DNA of 64,000 nucleotides. Source: Mycolicibacter sinensis (lineage in GTDB: Bacteria; Actinomycetota; Actinomycetes; Mycobacteriales; Mycobacteriaceae). Location of the stretch: positions 62,001 to 126,000 of the forward strand of contig NZ_LZJK01000083.1 of NCBI RefSeq assembly GCF_001667945.1, read 5' to 3'. The position numbers and the translations under genes were made by a program. The notes beneath the pieces are model-generated. The model worked only from the letters and a program-made list of their open reading frames with translations, made no database searches and was not told the origin of the DNA. Positions 52,301 to 62,782 of the stretch are shown here, piece by piece. How positions within the stretch are numbered: position 1 is the stretch's first letter; every line of letters begins with the position of its first letter.

Positions 52301-55300
52301 TCGGTTGCCGGGCAGTGCAGTTCGGTCACCGGCACGGAAACGGGTGGGTTGATGATCTGATGAGGCAGCCCGTCGATCTCGCAGAAGGTGGTGCGCAGGC
52401 TGTCGTGGCGGGCCACCACATCGTTGAGCGCGGCGGTCAAGGCAGCGGTATCGCAGGGGCCGGTGAGTCGGGCTGTCAGGGGGATGTTGTCGCCGGTGGC
52501 GTCCGGGTCCAGCCGGTAGGCGAACCAGGTACGCAGCTGCGACGCCGAGACCGGAAGCGGACCCGATCGTGGCACCGCGACCAGCGGCGGGCGGCCCGGC
52601 CCGTTCTCACCGGCCCGGGCCCGCTCGATCGCGGCGGCCAGCCGGGCCACCGTGCTGGCCTCGAAGATGTCGCGGATCCCGATCTCCGCGCCGCAACGGG
52701 CGCGGATCGCCGCCACCAGTTTGGTGGCCAGCAACGAGTGGCCACCGAGGTCGAAGAACGAGTCGTCGGCACCGACCCGCTCGCGGCCCAGCAGTTGCGA
52801 GAACAGTTGCGCCACCGTGTGTTCGGTGTTGGTCTCGGGTTCCCGGTATGCGGCGGTCTCGATCGGCTGGGGGTCGGGCAGGGCGGCACGGTCGATCTTG
52901 CCGTGGGTGGTGATCGGGATGTCGTCGACCACCACGTAGGCGGCCGGGGCCATGTATTCGGGTAGCGCGGCGGCGACCCGGGCCCGGATCCGGGGGATCT
53001 CCACCTCCGTGTCTCCGGCGGGCGTCAGGTAGGCGACCAGGCTGCGGCCGAGCGCGGGCAGGTCGGAGACGACGACCACGCACTGTCCGACGCTGGGGTC
53101 CACCGAGATGGCCGCGGCCACCTCGCCGAGTTCGATGCGGAAGCCGCGGACCTTGACCTGGTCGTCGGCGCGGCCGATGAATTCCAGGTCGCCGGCGGCG
53201 TTGCGGCGGGCCAGGTCACCGGTGCGGTACATCCGCTGCCCGACGGCCCACGGGTCGGCGACGAAGCGTTCCGCGGTCAGGCTGGGCCGGTCGAAGTAGC
53301 CGCGGGCCAGATGTGTTCCGCCGATGTAGATCTCACCGATCACCCCGACCGGCACCGGTTGTAGCGCGTCGTCGAGCAACCGGATGGTGGTGTTGATGTT
53401 GGGGCTGCCGATCGGCACGATCCGGTTGCCCTGGGCGCCTTCCACCTTGTAGCGGCTGGAGTTGACCACAGTCTCGGTGGGCCCGTAGAAGTTGTGCAGC
53501 AGGGCGTCGAAGGTGGCATGGAACTTGTCGGCCAGCTCACCGGGCAACGGTTCGCCGCCGATCGGGATGCGTCGCAGGCTGCGCCACTGGTTGACCCCGG
53601 GCAGCGACAGGAACAGCCCGAGCAGCGAGGGCACGAAGTGCATGGCGGTCACGCCTTCGCGCTGCAGCAGGTCGGTCAGGTAGCCGATGTCGCGCAACCC
53701 GTCCGGGCGTGGAATGACCAGCCGGGCACCGTTGCCCAGGGTGCCGAACAGTTCACCGATGGAGACGTCGAAGCTCGGCGAGGCGACCTGCAGCAGCACG
53801 TCGGTGTCGTCGATGCGGTACTCCTGGCCGAACCACATCAGGTATTCGGCGATCGGGGCGTGGGCTACCTCCACGCCCTTGGGCAGCCCGGTCGAACCCG
53901 AGGTGTAGATCAGGTAGGCCAGATTATCCGGCCGCAGCGGGCGTACCCGGTCGGTATCGGTCGGATCGGTGTCGGGCCGGCCGGCCAGCTCCTCTTGCGT
54001 GAGCGGTTCGCGGATGACCAGGGCTGCCCGGGCGTCACCGAGAATGAATTCGATGCGCTCGGGTGGGTATTCGGGGTCGACGGGTACATAGGCGGCGCCG
54101 GCCTTGGCGATGCCCAGTGCGGTGACCACCAGGTCGACCGAGCGGCCCAGCAGCACGGCAACTTTGTCCTCGGTGCCGATCCCGGCCGCGATCAGGTGGT
54201 GGGCGATCCGGTTGGCGCGGGCGTTGATCTCGGCGTAGCTGTAACGGCTGTGATCGTCGACGACGGCGACGGCATCCGGGGTCAGCGCCGCCCGGTCGGC
54301 GACCAGCGAGCCCAGCGTGGTCGGGGTAGCGGCGAAGTCCGGTCCGCGCGAGGCCGCATCCAGCCAGGAGCGGTCCGCTTCGCCGAGCATGTCCAACTCG
54401 CTGATGAAAGCCTGGTGGTCGGCGACGGCGGCGGCCAGCAGCTGCACCAGGTGTCGTAGCAGTTGGTCGACCAGTGCCTCGTCGAGCACGTCGTGCAGAT
54501 ACTCGGCTTCGATCAGCGCCCCGTCGTCACCGGCCTCTAGCATGATGCCCAGCGGCAGTTGGGCGATCTTGCCGCGGTAATCTGCTCGGCTGCAATCAAT
54601 TCCGCGCGGATGGAAGCCCTGCCCATCGCCGGCCCGGAAGCCGAAGCTGAGCCGGGTGAGGCGTTCCACCCCCCCGTTGCGCCGGTCCGGGTTGAGTTCG
54701 CGGACCACTCGATCGAGGTTGATGCCCTGGTGGGCGAACGCCCCCAGCGCGGTGTCACGCGTGCGCGCCAGCAGATCGCTGAACCGGTCAGCGGCATTGA
54801 TCTTCGCGCGCAGCACCACGGTGTTGCCGAAGTAGCCGATCGCGTCCTCGGTGCCAGCGGTGCGGTTGAGAACCGGTGAGGCGATGAGGAAGTCGTCGGT
54901 CGCGGTGTAGCGGAAAATCAGCGCTGATAGCGCTGCGGCGACCACCATATAGGCGGTGGCGCCGTTGTTGCGTGCCAACTCGGTGATGCCGTCCATCAAC
55001 TCGACGGGAACCACCCGGGTGCACAATCCGGCCCGCAACGAGTGCGGCACCGCCGAGCCGCGCGGTCCGGGGAGTTCCAGCGGGTCGGGCGGCTCGGCCA
55101 GCAGCGTGCGCCAGTAGTTCAGGTCGGCTTCGTGATCGGCGCCGGCCGGTGGGGCGACGACGCGGACGGGCCCAAGCGCGGCGAAAGCGTCGGGGGTGGC
55201 CTCGGCCTCATAGGCTTCAGTCAAGTCGGCGAAGAAGATCGCCCAGGAGGCGTCGTCCCAGGCGATGTGGTGGGCCACCAGCAACAGGATGTGTTCGTCC

Positions 55301-55779
55301 GGCCCGATCCGGATCAGCGTGAGTCGCAGCGGGGCATCGGATTCCAGCCGGAACGGGGTGGCGAACTCGCGCTGGGCCAGCACCTCCAGCCTCAGCGCCC
55401 GCGCTTGTTCGGCGAGGTCGGTGAGGTCGTGTTCGGTGAATCCGGGTGTGACGTTGCCGGTCACCGGCCGGGGTTCGCCGGCGTCGTCGACGGCATAGGT
55501 GGTGCGTAGCACCGGGTGTCGGGCGGCCACCGCGGCCAGGGCAGTCCGCAGCCGGGCGGGATCGAGCGGACCGGTCAGCCGGTAGGAGACCGAGATGTTG
55601 GCGACGGTCCCGTCGGGGTCGAGCGCCTGGACGAACCACATGCGGCGCTGCCCGTCGGTCATCACGGGCTCGGCAGATTCGGTGGCCGACTCGGTTGCGG
55701 ACAGCCCCCGTTCGGCGAGCCGGCGGCGCAGCAACTGCAGCCGCAGCTCGTCGGCCGATTGGTCGACGGTGTCAGTCAT
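49297..55779 (-). CDS. mbtE: Mycobactin-type NRPS MbtE, two complete modules
   Basis: A 2160-residue NRPS. ATG 55779 is preceded by an AAAGGAC site; the frame runs 16 codons further without one. Domain order: C1 (HHIAWDDAS, about 169), A1 ([13 protein letters not shown], about 626), PCP1 (LGGHSLLAT, about 1015), C2 (HHIAADHWS, about 1206), A2 ([13 protein letters not shown], about 1700) and PCP2 (LGGDSILSV, about 2085). Both modules look intact. The protein is about 480 residues longer than the M. tuberculosis MbtE I remember (about 1680). Both condensation domains have the ordinary HHxxxD, not the cyclisation motif. In A2 the residue that normally is Asp235 reads Glu (E1744). Overlaps mbtD by 8 bp. 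Confidence 0.9.
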   Translation of the reverse strand: MTDTVDQSADELRLQLLRRRLAERGLSATESATESAEPVMTDGQRRMWFVQALDPDGTVANISVSYRLTGPLDPARLRTALAAVAARHPVLRTTYAVDDAGEPRPVTGNVTPGFTEHDLTDLAEQARALRLEVLAQREFATPFRLESDAPLRLTLIRIGPDEHILLLVAHHIAWDDASWAIFFADLTEAYEAEATPDAFAALGPVRVVAPPAGADHEADLNYWRTLLAEPPDPLELPGPRGSAVPHSLRAGLCTRVVPVELMDGITELARNNGATAYMVVAAALSALIFRYTATDDFLIASPVLNRTAGTEDAIGYFGNTVVLRAKINAADRFSDLLARTRDTALGAFAHQGINLDRVVRELNPDRRNGGVERLTRLSFGFRAGDGQGFHPRGIDCSRADYRGKIAQLPLGIMLEAGDDGALIEAEYLHDVLDEALVDQLLRHLVQLLAAAVADHQAFISELDMLGEADRSWLDAASRGPDFAATPTTLGSLVADRAALTPDAVAVVDDHSRYSYAEINARANRIAHHLIAAGIGTEDKVAVLLGRSVDLVVTALGIAKAGAAYVPVDPEYPPERIEFILGDARAALVIREPLTQEELAGRPDTDPTDTDRVRPLRPDNLAYLIYTSGSTGLPKGVEVAHAPIAEYLMWFGQEYRIDDTDVLLQVASPSFDVSIGELFGTLGNGARLVIPRPDGLRDIGYLTDLLQREGVTAMHFVPSLLGLFLSLPGVNQWRSLRRIPIGGEPLPGELADKFHATFDALLHNFYGPTETVVNSSRYKVEGAQGNRIVPIGSPNINTTIRLLDDALQPVPVGVIGEIYIGGTHLARGYFDRPSLTAERFVADPWAVGQRMYRTGDLARRNAAGDLEFIGRADDQVKVRGFRIELGEVAAAISVDPSVGQCVVVVSDLPALGRSLVAYLTPAGDTEVEIPRIRARVAAALPEYMAPAAYVVVDDIPITTHGKIDRAALPDPQPIETAAYREPETNTEHTVAQLFSQLLGRERVGADDSFFDLGGHSLLATKLVAAIRARCGAEIGIRDIFEASTVARLAAAIERARAGENGPGRPPLVAVPRSGPLPVSASQLRTWFAYRLDPDATGDNIPLTARLTGPCDTAALTAALNDVVARHDSLRTTFCEIDGLPHQIINPPVSVPVTELHCPATDPEEVAQWTRARLDEQRGAGFDLERDWPIRAALLHLPGDERVLSLVVHHIAADHWSVEVLFTDLLIAYRARAAGAEPSWAPPALQYADFAHWQGELLRDESGLIDAQRRYWIEELADLADDTGPRPDFPRPATVNGSGDSVAFTVTPQVRAGLAALARETGATEFMVVQAAVAVLMHLAGSGDDIPLGVPVAGRNDNALDNLVGFFVNIVVLRNRLSGNPTLREVVLRAREAALGAYAHADLPFDRLVEALNPVRTLSRNPLFQVVVHVRDAAEVSHVVDSSAAGELVFRTVMPTFDIAHADLSVNLFATDDPADGPRYDGHLIYRTDLYERATVQRLADWLGRVLAAMAGAPEQTLREISLVDDEQRERILHQWSRGAEAPADDPRTIAEVLAPSRSFDGVAVRCAGAELTYPQLHRRSDQLAALLIAAGVRPGTLVGLSVRRDLDLAVALVGIMKAGAGYFPLDPSYPRARLEFMVEDVAPKVVVVSATTREAMPAPDGVTLVCLDDADVQAELSKDAPGVDLPVPHPDDPMYLVFTSGSTGVPKGVVGTHRSMSARLNWQLAHYPVPGEDIRLAQSSMTFLEGGMELLAGLAAGATMILADDNEFRDPEALARLIVDERVAQVTAVASLISVLVDSAPQAVAGLRRLVCSGEPVSADLLARLGAVLDPKAQLLNNFGATETSGAVVRGELAPPTPKLGRPTPGSQAYLLDDTLQPVPPGVVGEVYYAGPQIVQGYWKRPGLTATRFVANPFNPGDRLYRSGDRARWSSDGVLEFVGRTDHQVKVRGFRVELAEVEAALRGAPGVAAAAARTWEQRGSTTLAGYVVPDGPIADAAEFIAAVRAAVAAALPGYMVPSSLTVLETMPLTDSGKLNRPALPQPAVATRGEADPPVTATEQTLVGICAELLGVERIGRSDGFFELGGDSILSVQLAARARAAGLDIDPRMIFEHPTFADLAAAADMRVAGDSGPDDTAFAPMSVSGLSGEELADLTAAWGDSP

Positions 55780-58711
55780 GGGTGAACACTGTCCTTTCGC
55801 ATCGCCCGGCCGGCGCTGTGTCGTCATGCAGCGTCGCCGTCAGTTGGGCGCCGGTCATTCCGGCCAGTAGCGGCCCGAGCGCTACCCGCCGGCCGGTCGC
55901 CCGGCCCAGTCGCTTGCGCAGGTCCAGGGCGAGCAGGGAGTCCAGGCCGAGGTCGACCAGCGCCCGGTGCATGTCGATGTCGTCGGGCCGGTCCAGGCCG
56001 AGCACCGTCGCCAGTTCGGTGGCCACCACCTCACTGACCGGGCGGTCGGCACTCGCATCCGCCGATGCGGCGGTTGGTGGTTCGGCGAACGGGGGCGGCA
56101 CCCCCTGGCTGTCGAAGAACACCGCCAGCCGGTCGAAGTCGGCGGCCAGGATCGCCGGGTCGTTCGGCGCGGCCAGCAGTCCGGCGGTGATCGCCGCCTC
56201 GGGCGGCATCGGTGTCAGGCCGGTCCTGGCGATCCGGTTCTTCTCTTCACCGCCGACTACCGCAACGTTCTGCCACAGTCCCCAGCGGATCGAGTTGGCG
56301 TTCAGGCCGTCGGCCCGCAGCCGCTGTGCCAGGGTGTCGGCCATCCGGTTGGCCGCCGCATACAGGCCGTGGCCCGACCCGCCCCACAGGGCCAGCACCG
56401 AGGAGCAGACCAGCACGTGCACGTCGGCGTACCGCGGCCACCGCCGTACCAGGTTGTCCAGTCCGATCACTTTGGCGCCGAGGGCGTCTCGAACGGCGCT
56501 GCCGGTGATCTGCTCGGTGGCGACCGCCTCCGCCGATGCGGTGTGCACGATGAGCCCCGCCGGCGCCGGGTCGTGCTCGTCGATCAGCGCCGTCAGCGCC
56601 GCATCGTCGGTGATATCGCACCGGAAGGTGCTGATGCGTGCGCCGGTGCGCGCGCGCAGCGCATCCAACCGGGCCGCACCGGCATCAGCGGCCCCGCTGC
56701 GACTGAGCAGGACGATGTCGCGGGCGCCGCGTTCGGCGCAGAACGCCGCGAACGCCATTCCGATGGCCCCGGTGCCGCCGCTGATCACGACGGTCTCGGG
56801 GATCGCGGGCACACCTGGCGCGACGGGAGATTCGACCAACCGCCGCACCGAAAGCCGTCCGGCGCGCACCGCGACCTCGGTGTCGGTCAGGGTCAGTGCG
56901 GCGATCGCGGCCCGCAGATCGGCGGCGGTGGGTTGGGCCGGCAGGTCCAGGTGGGCGAAGGTCTGGTCGGGGTAGCCGAATCCGGTGCTGCGGTGCAGTG
57001 CCGCCAGTGCGGCCGCCCCGGGTCGCGGCGGCGGATCCGTGTCGAGTCGTTCGGCGCCGCGGGTGATCAGCCACACCCGTCGGCACGTCGGCCCGGGCGC
57101 CGGCGATGTCTGTGCGGCCGCGTGCGCAGCGAACGTCCTTGCCGCCTCGGCGATCTCGGGATCGTCGGCGGGCGGGGCGATCAGCACCAGCAGGTCGGCG
57201 TCCGCTGGGTCGGCCACACCGGCGACCAAACCGGCCGCGAGCTGCGCGGCCAGTTCTGCCGACGCCCCGGTGTAGTCGATGACGGCTACCCCGGCCGGCC
57301 GACCGGTGGGTTCTTCGACCGGTGCCCACCGTTCAGTCATGACGACCGGCTGCCGGTCGGGCTGCGCGGACGGCGCGGCGCCGGCCCACAGCCTGGTGGT
57401 GTGCATCGGCGCGTGCGGGAAATGCCGCAGCGGTGCGCCTGCGTCGGGGGCGGCGAAGTCCCGCCAGCGGTAGCCGGGATCGGCGATCGCCGCGGCGGCG
57501 ATGTTGGCCGCCAGCGCCTCATCGCCCGGGTGATCGCGGTCGGTGCTGCCCAGCACCTGCGCGGTATCGGCGATGTCGGCCAGCGGCACGAGCAGGGTGG
57601 GGTGCGCCGACATCTCGATAAACGTGGTGACGCCGCGCGCCACTGCGGCGGCGGTGGCCAGATCGAACCGGACCTGCTGCCGCAGATTGTCGAACCAGTA
57701 CTGCCGGAACGTCTTGCCCGACGGGATCGGGCCGCCATACACCGAGCCGATGAATTCGACTGGGGCGCTGTGGAATTTCGCCTCGGGAAGCTGCGCGATC
57801 ATGCGGTCACGCAGCGGTTCCAGGACGCTGGTGTGAGCGGGGTAGCGCACCGCCAGCTCCCGGGCGAACACCCCGCGACGGTCGGCGCGTTCCAGGATCT
57901 GCTGCACCGCAGCCCATTCCCCGGAGACGACCACCGATGCCGGGCCGTTGACCACCGACAGCTCCAGCCAGCCGGGGGTTCCGGCGATGAACTCGGTGGC
58001 GGCCTCGGCACCCAGGGCGATCATCGCCATGCCGAATCGCCCCGGGGCATTGTCGGTGAGCAAATCGGTCAACTCCGCCCGCGCGATCACCACCGCCACC
58101 GCGGCGTCGAGATCCACCACGCCGGCGGTATAGGCGGCCGCGAGCTCCCCCAGGCTGTGGCCGATGGTGATGTCGGGCAGCACGCCGAAATGCCGCCAGG
58201 TGGCGGCCAGTGCCGCGGCGTGAGTGAACTGCGCGGCCTGCACCACCACCGGGTCCGGATCGTCGGCGCCGCGCAGATAGGTCAACGGCGAGGCATGATC
58301 GGCGCGGCGGAAAGCCTCCTCGCAGCGGTCCGCCTCGGCGCGATAGGCCGCGATGCGCAAAAGGTCGGCACCCATGCCGGGCCACTGGTTGCCCTGCCCG
58401 GGGAACACGAAGGCGGTGCGGGCGGCCTCCTGCTGATGGGAGCGGGCGACCAGCGGGTGTTCGGCGTCGTGGTAGACCGCCTCGAGGCCGCTGATGAGCT
58501 CGCCGGCGTCGCGGGCCCGGATCACGGCGCGGTACCGGCGGATCGGGCGGGTGGCCCGCAGCGTCCGGGCCACCGCCCCGACCGTGGCCTGCCGGGTGTG
58601 CAGGTAGCGTGCCAGCGCTGCGGCTTCGGTCTGGACCAGGTCGCGGGCGTGCGCTGAGATCAGAACGGGGATGCGGCCGTCGGGCAAGGCGGTCGGGTGG
58701 GTGCTCAGCAT
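55772..58711 (-). CDS. mbtD: Mycobactin polyketide synthase MbtD (AT-KR-ACP)
   Basis: A 979-residue PKS subunit that supplies and reduces the malonyl-derived beta-hydroxy acid unit of mycobactin together with MbtC. Order: acyltransferase (FVFPGQGNQWPGMG, active Ser about 186 in IGHSLGELAAAY), ketoreductase (VISGGTGAIGMAFAAF about 642) and carrier protein (DLGLDSLLAL about 924). No ketosynthase domain is present; MbtC provides it. Start ATG 58711 overlaps the mbtC stop by 7 bp. Confidence 0.94.
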   Translation of the reverse strand: MLSTHPTALPDGRIPVLISAHARDLVQTEAAALARYLHTRQATVGAVARTLRATRPIRRYRAVIRARDAGELISGLEAVYHDAEHPLVARSHQQEAARTAFVFPGQGNQWPGMGADLLRIAAYRAEADRCEEAFRRADHASPLTYLRGADDPDPVVVQAAQFTHAAALAATWRHFGVLPDITIGHSLGELAAAYTAGVVDLDAAVAVVIARAELTDLLTDNAPGRFGMAMIALGAEAATEFIAGTPGWLELSVVNGPASVVVSGEWAAVQQILERADRRGVFARELAVRYPAHTSVLEPLRDRMIAQLPEAKFHSAPVEFIGSVYGGPIPSGKTFRQYWFDNLRQQVRFDLATAAAVARGVTTFIEMSAHPTLLVPLADIADTAQVLGSTDRDHPGDEALAANIAAAAIADPGYRWRDFAAPDAGAPLRHFPHAPMHTTRLWAGAAPSAQPDRQPVVMTERWAPVEEPTGRPAGVAVIDYTGASAELAAQLAAGLVAGVADPADADLLVLIAPPADDPEIAEAARTFAAHAAAQTSPAPGPTCRRVWLITRGAERLDTDPPPRPGAAALAALHRSTGFGYPDQTFAHLDLPAQPTAADLRAAIAALTLTDTEVAVRAGRLSVRRLVESPVAPGVPAIPETVVISGGTGAIGMAFAAFCAERGARDIVLLSRSGAADAGAARLDALRARTGARISTFRCDITDDAALTALIDEHDPAPAGLIVHTASAEAVATEQITGSAVRDALGAKVIGLDNLVRRWPRYADVHVLVCSSVLALWGGSGHGLYAAANRMADTLAQRLRADGLNANSIRWGLWQNVAVVGGEEKNRIARTGLTPMPPEAAITAGLLAAPNDPAILAADFDRLAVFFDSQGVPPPFAEPPTAASADASADRPVSEVVATELATVLGLDRPDDIDMHRALVDLGLDSLLALDLRKRLGRATGRRVALGPLLAGMTGAQLTATLHDDTAPAGRCERTVFTHD

Positions 58712-60027
58712 GGCGCCGCCTCGGCAGCGTCCACCGCGACGATCACGTGCGCATTGGTTCCGCTCATCCCGAACGCCGAGACCGAGCCGATTCGGCGCCC
58801 GTCGCGCGCTGGCCAGGCGCTGATGGTTTCGGCCAGGGTGATTCCCGCGCCGTCCCAGTCGATGCCGTCGTGCCACCCGTCGTGCACGTGCAGGGTGGGC
58901 GGGATCAGCTGGTGTTCGGCGGCCAGCAGCACTTTGGTCAGGCCGAGTGCACCGGCAGCGGCCTGGGTGTGCCCGATGTTGGATTTCACCGAGCCGAGCC
59001 GCGGGCCGGTGCCCGGCTCGGTGTCGGCGCCGTAGACGTGGATCAGCGACCGCAGTTCGACGGGGTCGCCGACCCGGGTGCCGGTGCCATGGCCCTCGAT
59101 CATGCCGACCTGACCGGGCTGCACGTCCGCGTCGGCCAGCGCGTGCCGGAACAGTCGCTGCTGGGCCTGCTCGCTGGGGGTGAGCAGGCCGGTGGTGTGA
59201 CCGTCCTGGTTGAGCCGACTGGCCAGGATTTCGCCGTAGATGTGCCGGCCGTCCCGCAAAGCCGCTGACTTACGCTGCAGCACAAAGATTCCGGCGCCTT
59301 CGGCCCACACCGTTCCGGTGGCCGCGGCGCTGTACGGCCGGCAATGCCCGTCGTCGGAGAGCGCGTGCTGCTTGGAGAACTCGACGAAGAATCCGGGCGA
59401 GCCCATCACGCACACGCCGCCGGCGAGCGCCATGTCGGCGTCACCGGTGCGAATCGCCTGGACGGCCAGGTGCAGCGCCGAGAGCGCCGACGAACACGAG
59501 GTGTCGACGGTGATCGCCGGACCGGCCAGCCCGAGGGTGTAGGCGACGCGACCGGAGATCACCGATAACGCGGTGCCGGGCAGTAGGTGACCGCTGTGGG
59601 CGGAGAACTGCGCCATGTCCGGGCCGTAGCCGGTGACCGACGCGCCGAGGTAGACCCCGACGTCGTGGCCGTTGAGTTCGTCGGGGTTGATGCCGGCGTC
59701 CTCGAGGGCGCGCCAGGCCACCCGCAGCGCGACCCGCTGCTGGGGATCCATCGCGATGGCTTCCCGCGGCGCGATCCCGAAGAAGCCGGGGTCGAATTCG
59801 GCGGCGCCGGAAAGGAAGCCACCGGCGTTGCAGATCGGCTTGAAGCCGTCGCGGTGTGATCCGTCGATGAGTTCACGCACCGCCCAATCGCGGTCGTCCG
59901 GGATGGCGCTCAGCGCTTCGCGACCGTCGGCCAGCAGCGCCCAGTACTGCTCGGCGGTGTCGATTCCGCCGGGCGCCTCGACACCAAGCCCGACGATAAC
60001 GACCGGGTCCTCGCGCCGATCAGTCAT
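58705..60027 (-). CDS. mbtC: Mycobactin polyketide synthase MbtC (ketosynthase)
   Basis: A 440-residue stand-alone beta-ketoacyl synthase. The catalytic triad is intact: Cys178 in [15 protein letters not shown], His313 in IEGHGTGTRVGDP and His353 in SNIGHTQAAAGA. It condenses the malonyl unit with the growing chain in mycobactin synthesis and acts in trans with MbtD. ATG 60027 overlaps the thioesterase stop by 8 bp. Length fits MbtC (about 444). Confidence 0.94.
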   Translation of the reverse strand: MTDRREDPVVIVGLGVEAPGGIDTAEQYWALLADGREALSAIPDDRDWAVRELIDGSHRDGFKPICNAGGFLSGAAEFDPGFFGIAPREAIAMDPQQRVALRVAWRALEDAGINPDELNGHDVGVYLGASVTGYGPDMAQFSAHSGHLLPGTALSVISGRVAYTLGLAGPAITVDTSCSSALSALHLAVQAIRTGDADMALAGGVCVMGSPGFFVEFSKQHALSDDGHCRPYSAAATGTVWAEGAGIFVLQRKSAALRDGRHIYGEILASRLNQDGHTTGLLTPSEQAQQRLFRHALADADVQPGQVGMIEGHGTGTRVGDPVELRSLIHVYGADTEPGTGPRLGSVKSNIGHTQAAAGALGLTKVLLAAEHQLIPPTLHVHDGWHDGIDWDGAGITLAETISAWPARDGRRIGSVSAFGMSGTNAHVIVAVDAAEAAPC

Positions 60028-60766
60028 CGGCGATGATCCGCTTCGCCAGGGTGTCGATGTGCTCGTAGTGGTAGAAGTGCCCACCGTCGTACAGCGACAC
60101 CGTGCACGCGCCGGTGGTGTGGTCGGCCCAGCCCTCCAACAGGTCGGTGCCGACGCGGTCGTCGGCGCGGCCGCCCAACACGTTGATGTCGGCGCGGATG
60201 GTCGCCTCGGGTGCGCAGTGGTAGCGGTTGAACGCCTGATAGTCCGAGCGCACCGGAGTCAACAGCAGCGCGAGGAATTCCTCGTCGGCCAGGATGCGCG
60301 GGTCGGTGCCGCCCAGCTGGGCGAGTTCGGCGCGCAGGTCGGCATCACCGGTGGGCACCTTGCGCAGGCCGGAAATCACGCCGGGGGCAGGCGCGGCAGA
60401 CGCCCATAGGCGCTGGATCTCGATACCGCGCGCTTCGGCGATCCGGGCGAACTCGAACGCGACGATCGAGCCCATGCTGTGCCCGAACAGCCGCAGCGGC
60501 CCGACCTGGTGCCAGGGCGCGGCGTCGAACAGGCTGCGGGCCAGCTCCGGCAGGGTCTCAGCGGCCGGCTCGCGGAACCGGTCGGCACGCTGCGGATACT
60601 GCATGACGTAGGTGTCGGCGCCAGCGGCCAGGGCCAGCGCCAGCGGGCGGTAGTTGACCGCCGTTCCGCCGGCGTGTGGGAACAGCAGTGTCGCGGCGCC
60701 CGGGCCGGGAAAGCGGCCGATCCAGGACGGGAACTGCGCAACCGCCGAGGTGTCGTCGACGGCCAT
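60020..60766 (-). CDS. Type II thioesterase at the head of the mbt operon
   Basis: A 248-residue alpha/beta hydrolase of the thioesterase II family. ATG 60766 is chosen for its GAGGGGA site; the frame runs 5 codons further up to an ATG at 60781. The catalytic Ser97 lies in LFGHSMGS, the oxyanion region in LLFPHAGGTAVNYR, and the late histidine in DGGHFYHYEH. Such enzymes clear misloaded carrier proteins of NRPS/PKS lines; mycobactin clusters outside M. tuberculosis may name it mbtT. It is the first gene downstream of the IdeR box and overlaps mbtC by 8 bp. Confidence 0.9.
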   Translation of the reverse strand: MAVDDTSAVAQFPSWIGRFPGPGAATLLFPHAGGTAVNYRPLALALAAGADTYVMQYPQRADRFREPAAETLPELARSLFDAAPWHQVGPLRLFGHSMGSIVAFEFARIAEARGIEIQRLWASAAPAPGVISGLRKVPTGDADLRAELAQLGGTDPRILADEEFLALLLTPVRSDYQAFNRYHCAPEATIRADINVLGGRADDRVGTDLLEGWADHTTGACTVSLYDGGHFYHYEHIDTLAKRIIADD

Positions 60767-60784
60767 CCGGTCCCCTCGCATGTG

Positions 60785-60803
60785 TTAGTAAAGGCTGCCC
60801 TAA
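60785..60803 (-). promoter_or_regulatory. IdeR (iron) box upstream of the mbt operon
   Basis: The minus strand reads TTAGGGCAGCCTTTACTAA, matching the IdeR consensus TTAGGTTAGGCTAACCTAA at 13 of 19 positions, including both outer halves. It ends 19 bp upstream of the thioesterase start, a position where bound IdeR-Fe would block the promoter. It also lies about 100 bp upstream of the divergent MFS gene and could control both. mbt genes are the classical IdeR-repressed set. Confidence 0.8.
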
Positions 60804-60905
60804 TTTCCCGGGCTAGATTACCCCGATCGGGGGCACGCCGGAAATCCGGGCGGCAACTGTTCGGCCACCTCCCCGCCGGGGTGCTCAACTACGCTGACCG
60901 CCAGG

Positions 60906-62147
60906 ATGCGTGACCAGCACCCGGCCGTACCCGGATCGATCAGCACCGCGCGGCGGTGGTGGTTGCTCACTGTCGGGTTGATCGCCACGTTATCCGCCAC
61001 GGTCTTCATCAACGGGATCGCGTTTCTGATCCCGGCGCTTGACGCCGAACGCGGCATCAGCTTGGCCGAGGCCGGCTTCTTGTCATCGATGCCCAGCCTG
61101 GGCACGGTGTTGACCCTGATCGGCTGGGGCTATCTGACTGATCGGGTCGGCGAGCGGTTGGTGTTGACGCTGGGGTTGGGCTTGACCGGCAGCGCGGCAT
61201 TGGCGGCGGCGCTGGTGCCGACCTCGATCATGTTCGAGGCGCCCTGCCTGTTCGCCGGGGGCATGGCCGCCGCGAGCGCCAACACCGCCAGTGGCCGGCT
61301 GGTGACCGGCTGGTTCCCGCCGGACCAGCGGGGCCTGGCGATGGGTATCCGCCAGACCGCGCAGCCGCTGGGTATCGCGTTGGCGGCCTTGGTCTTGCCC
61401 CAGCTCGGCGAACGCGACTTCTCGGTGGCGCTGTTCTTCCCGGCGGCGGTATGCGCGGCATCGGCGGTGATCAGTGCCGTGAGTGTGAAAGACCCGCCGC
61501 GGCGCTCGCCGAAAACCGCTCCAGCCGCCGAGTTGCTCAACCCCTATCGGGGAAACAGCACGCTGTGGCGGATCCATTTGGCGTCGGCGCTGCTGATGGT
61601 GCCCCAGACGGTGGTGCTGACCTTCATGTTGGTGTGGTTGATCGAGGACCACCATTGGTCAGTGGGGTCGGCTGGTGTGTTGGTGAGCACCTCACAGCTG
61701 TTGGGCGCGGTGGGCCGCATCGGAGCCGGTCGCTGGTCGGACCGCGTCGGGTCACGGATGGGACCGATCAGGCTGATCGCGGTCGGCGCCGCGCTGGTCA
61801 TGGTTGCGCTGGCGATCAGTGACCGGCTCGACTCAGTGTTGGCGGTGCCGTTGATGGTCGTCGCGGCGGTGATCACGGTCCTGGACAACGGATTGGCGTT
61901 CACCGCCATCCCGGAGATCGCCGGTCCGTACTGGAGCGGACGGGCGATGGGCGCCCAGAACACCACCCAGCGACTGACGTCGGGAGTCGGACCGCCGGTG
62001 TTCGGTGAGGTCATCGACGTGTCCGGATACCCGCTGGCGTTTGCACTCTGCGGGATGGCCGCGCTGGCGGCGTTGCCGGTGGTGCCGCGCGATGTGCGGT
62101 CGGCGGAGTCGGCCGATGCTTCCTCTGATGGGCCTAACGGGCGCTGA
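60906..62147 (+). CDS. MFS transporter divergent from the mbt operon
   Basis: A 413-residue major-facilitator protein with about 12 hydrophobic segments. It has the loop 2-3 motif GYLTDRVGERL and the matching GRWSDRVGSRMGP in the second half, as in MFS exporters. It shares the intergenic region and the IdeR box with the mbt operon, so siderophore or precursor export is a reasonable guess. In mycobacteria the known mycobactin exporters are MmpL4/MmpL5, so this role is unproven. Confidence 0.85.
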   Translation: MRDQHPAVPGSISTARRWWLLTVGLIATLSATVFINGIAFLIPALDAERGISLAEAGFLSSMPSLGTVLTLIGWGYLTDRVGERLVLTLGLGLTGSAALAAALVPTSIMFEAPCLFAGGMAAASANTASGRLVTGWFPPDQRGLAMGIRQTAQPLGIALAALVLPQLGERDFSVALFFPAAVCAASAVISAVSVKDPPRRSPKTAPAAELLNPYRGNSTLWRIHLASALLMVPQTVVLTFMLVWLIEDHHWSVGSAGVLVSTSQLLGAVGRIGAGRWSDRVGSRMGPIRLIAVGAALVMVALAISDRLDSVLAVPLMVVAAVITVLDNGLAFTAIPEIAGPYWSGRAMGAQNTTQRLTSGVGPPVFGEVIDVSGYPLAFALCGMAALAALPVVPRDVRSAESADASSDGPNGR

Positions 62148-62253
62148 CAATGATGCATTGGCGGCGATTCCCCCGCAGCGTATGGACCCGCGCGGTGCTG
62201 TCCCTGATTTGATAGTGCGCACGTCCAATCGTCCAGACGATGGAGAGCCTGCC

Positions 62254-62625
62254 ATGGATGTCCGCGCGGTGATCGATACCTACCTGCGTGCCTGGACGAC
62301 CCGGGATCCCGACCTCATCGTCACGATCTTCACCCACGACGCGACCTACCACGAGCGGGTGCTGGAGGCACCGATTCGCACCCGGGCCGGGATCTGGGCG
62401 TACTGGCAGAGCAAGGTCGTCGAGGGGCAGGCCAACATCGAGGCCCGGTTGCTCAACCTCTACACCGCCACCGACGGCATCACGGTGATCGCCGAGTGGG
62501 AGGCGATGTTCGACGACTGCGTCCAAGGGCAGCGCAAGCGGATGCGGGAGGTCGCGATCCTGGAGTTCGAGGGTGAGCGGATTGCGAGCCTGCGGGAGTA
62601 CTGGGCCTCGGAGATCGTTGGCTGA
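62254..62625 (+). CDS. SnoaL-like NTF2-fold protein
   Basis: A 123-residue protein from ATG 62254 (GGAGAG site), beginning MDVRAVIDTYLRAWTTRDPDLIVTIFTHDATYHERVLEAPIR, the standard SnoaL-like cone fold pattern, followed by GIWAYWQSKV and an acidic beta-rich C-terminus ending YWASEIVG. Members include cyclases, isomerases and non-enzymatic small-ligand binders, so the function is open. It is 106 bp after the MFS gene, possibly in the same transcript. The frame upstream of 62254 belongs to the end of the MFS gene in another frame. Confidence 0.8.
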   Translation: MDVRAVIDTYLRAWTTRDPDLIVTIFTHDATYHERVLEAPIRTRAGIWAYWQSKVVEGQANIEARLLNLYTATDGITVIAEWEAMFDDCVQGQRKRMREVAILEFEGERIASLREYWASEIVG

Positions 62626-62782
62626 GGGCTGAATAACCGGTCCTGCTCACGGTTTCCGAAGGCGCGTCGACGGAGATTGGCCCCGCAATGGCGGTGGATC
62701 GAGGACACCTGGCCTAGCATGACTGCTGCGGTCCGACGGACTTCCCCGGCTCCTCCCAGCCGGCACGGATATGTCCCCACCC

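Noticed and set aside
54540..55400. MbtE N-terminal domain as a cyclisation (Cy) domain replacing MbtB
   Set aside because: The motif reads HHIAWDDAS, an ordinary condensation HHxxxD, not DxxxxDxxS, so it would not form the oxazoline ring.
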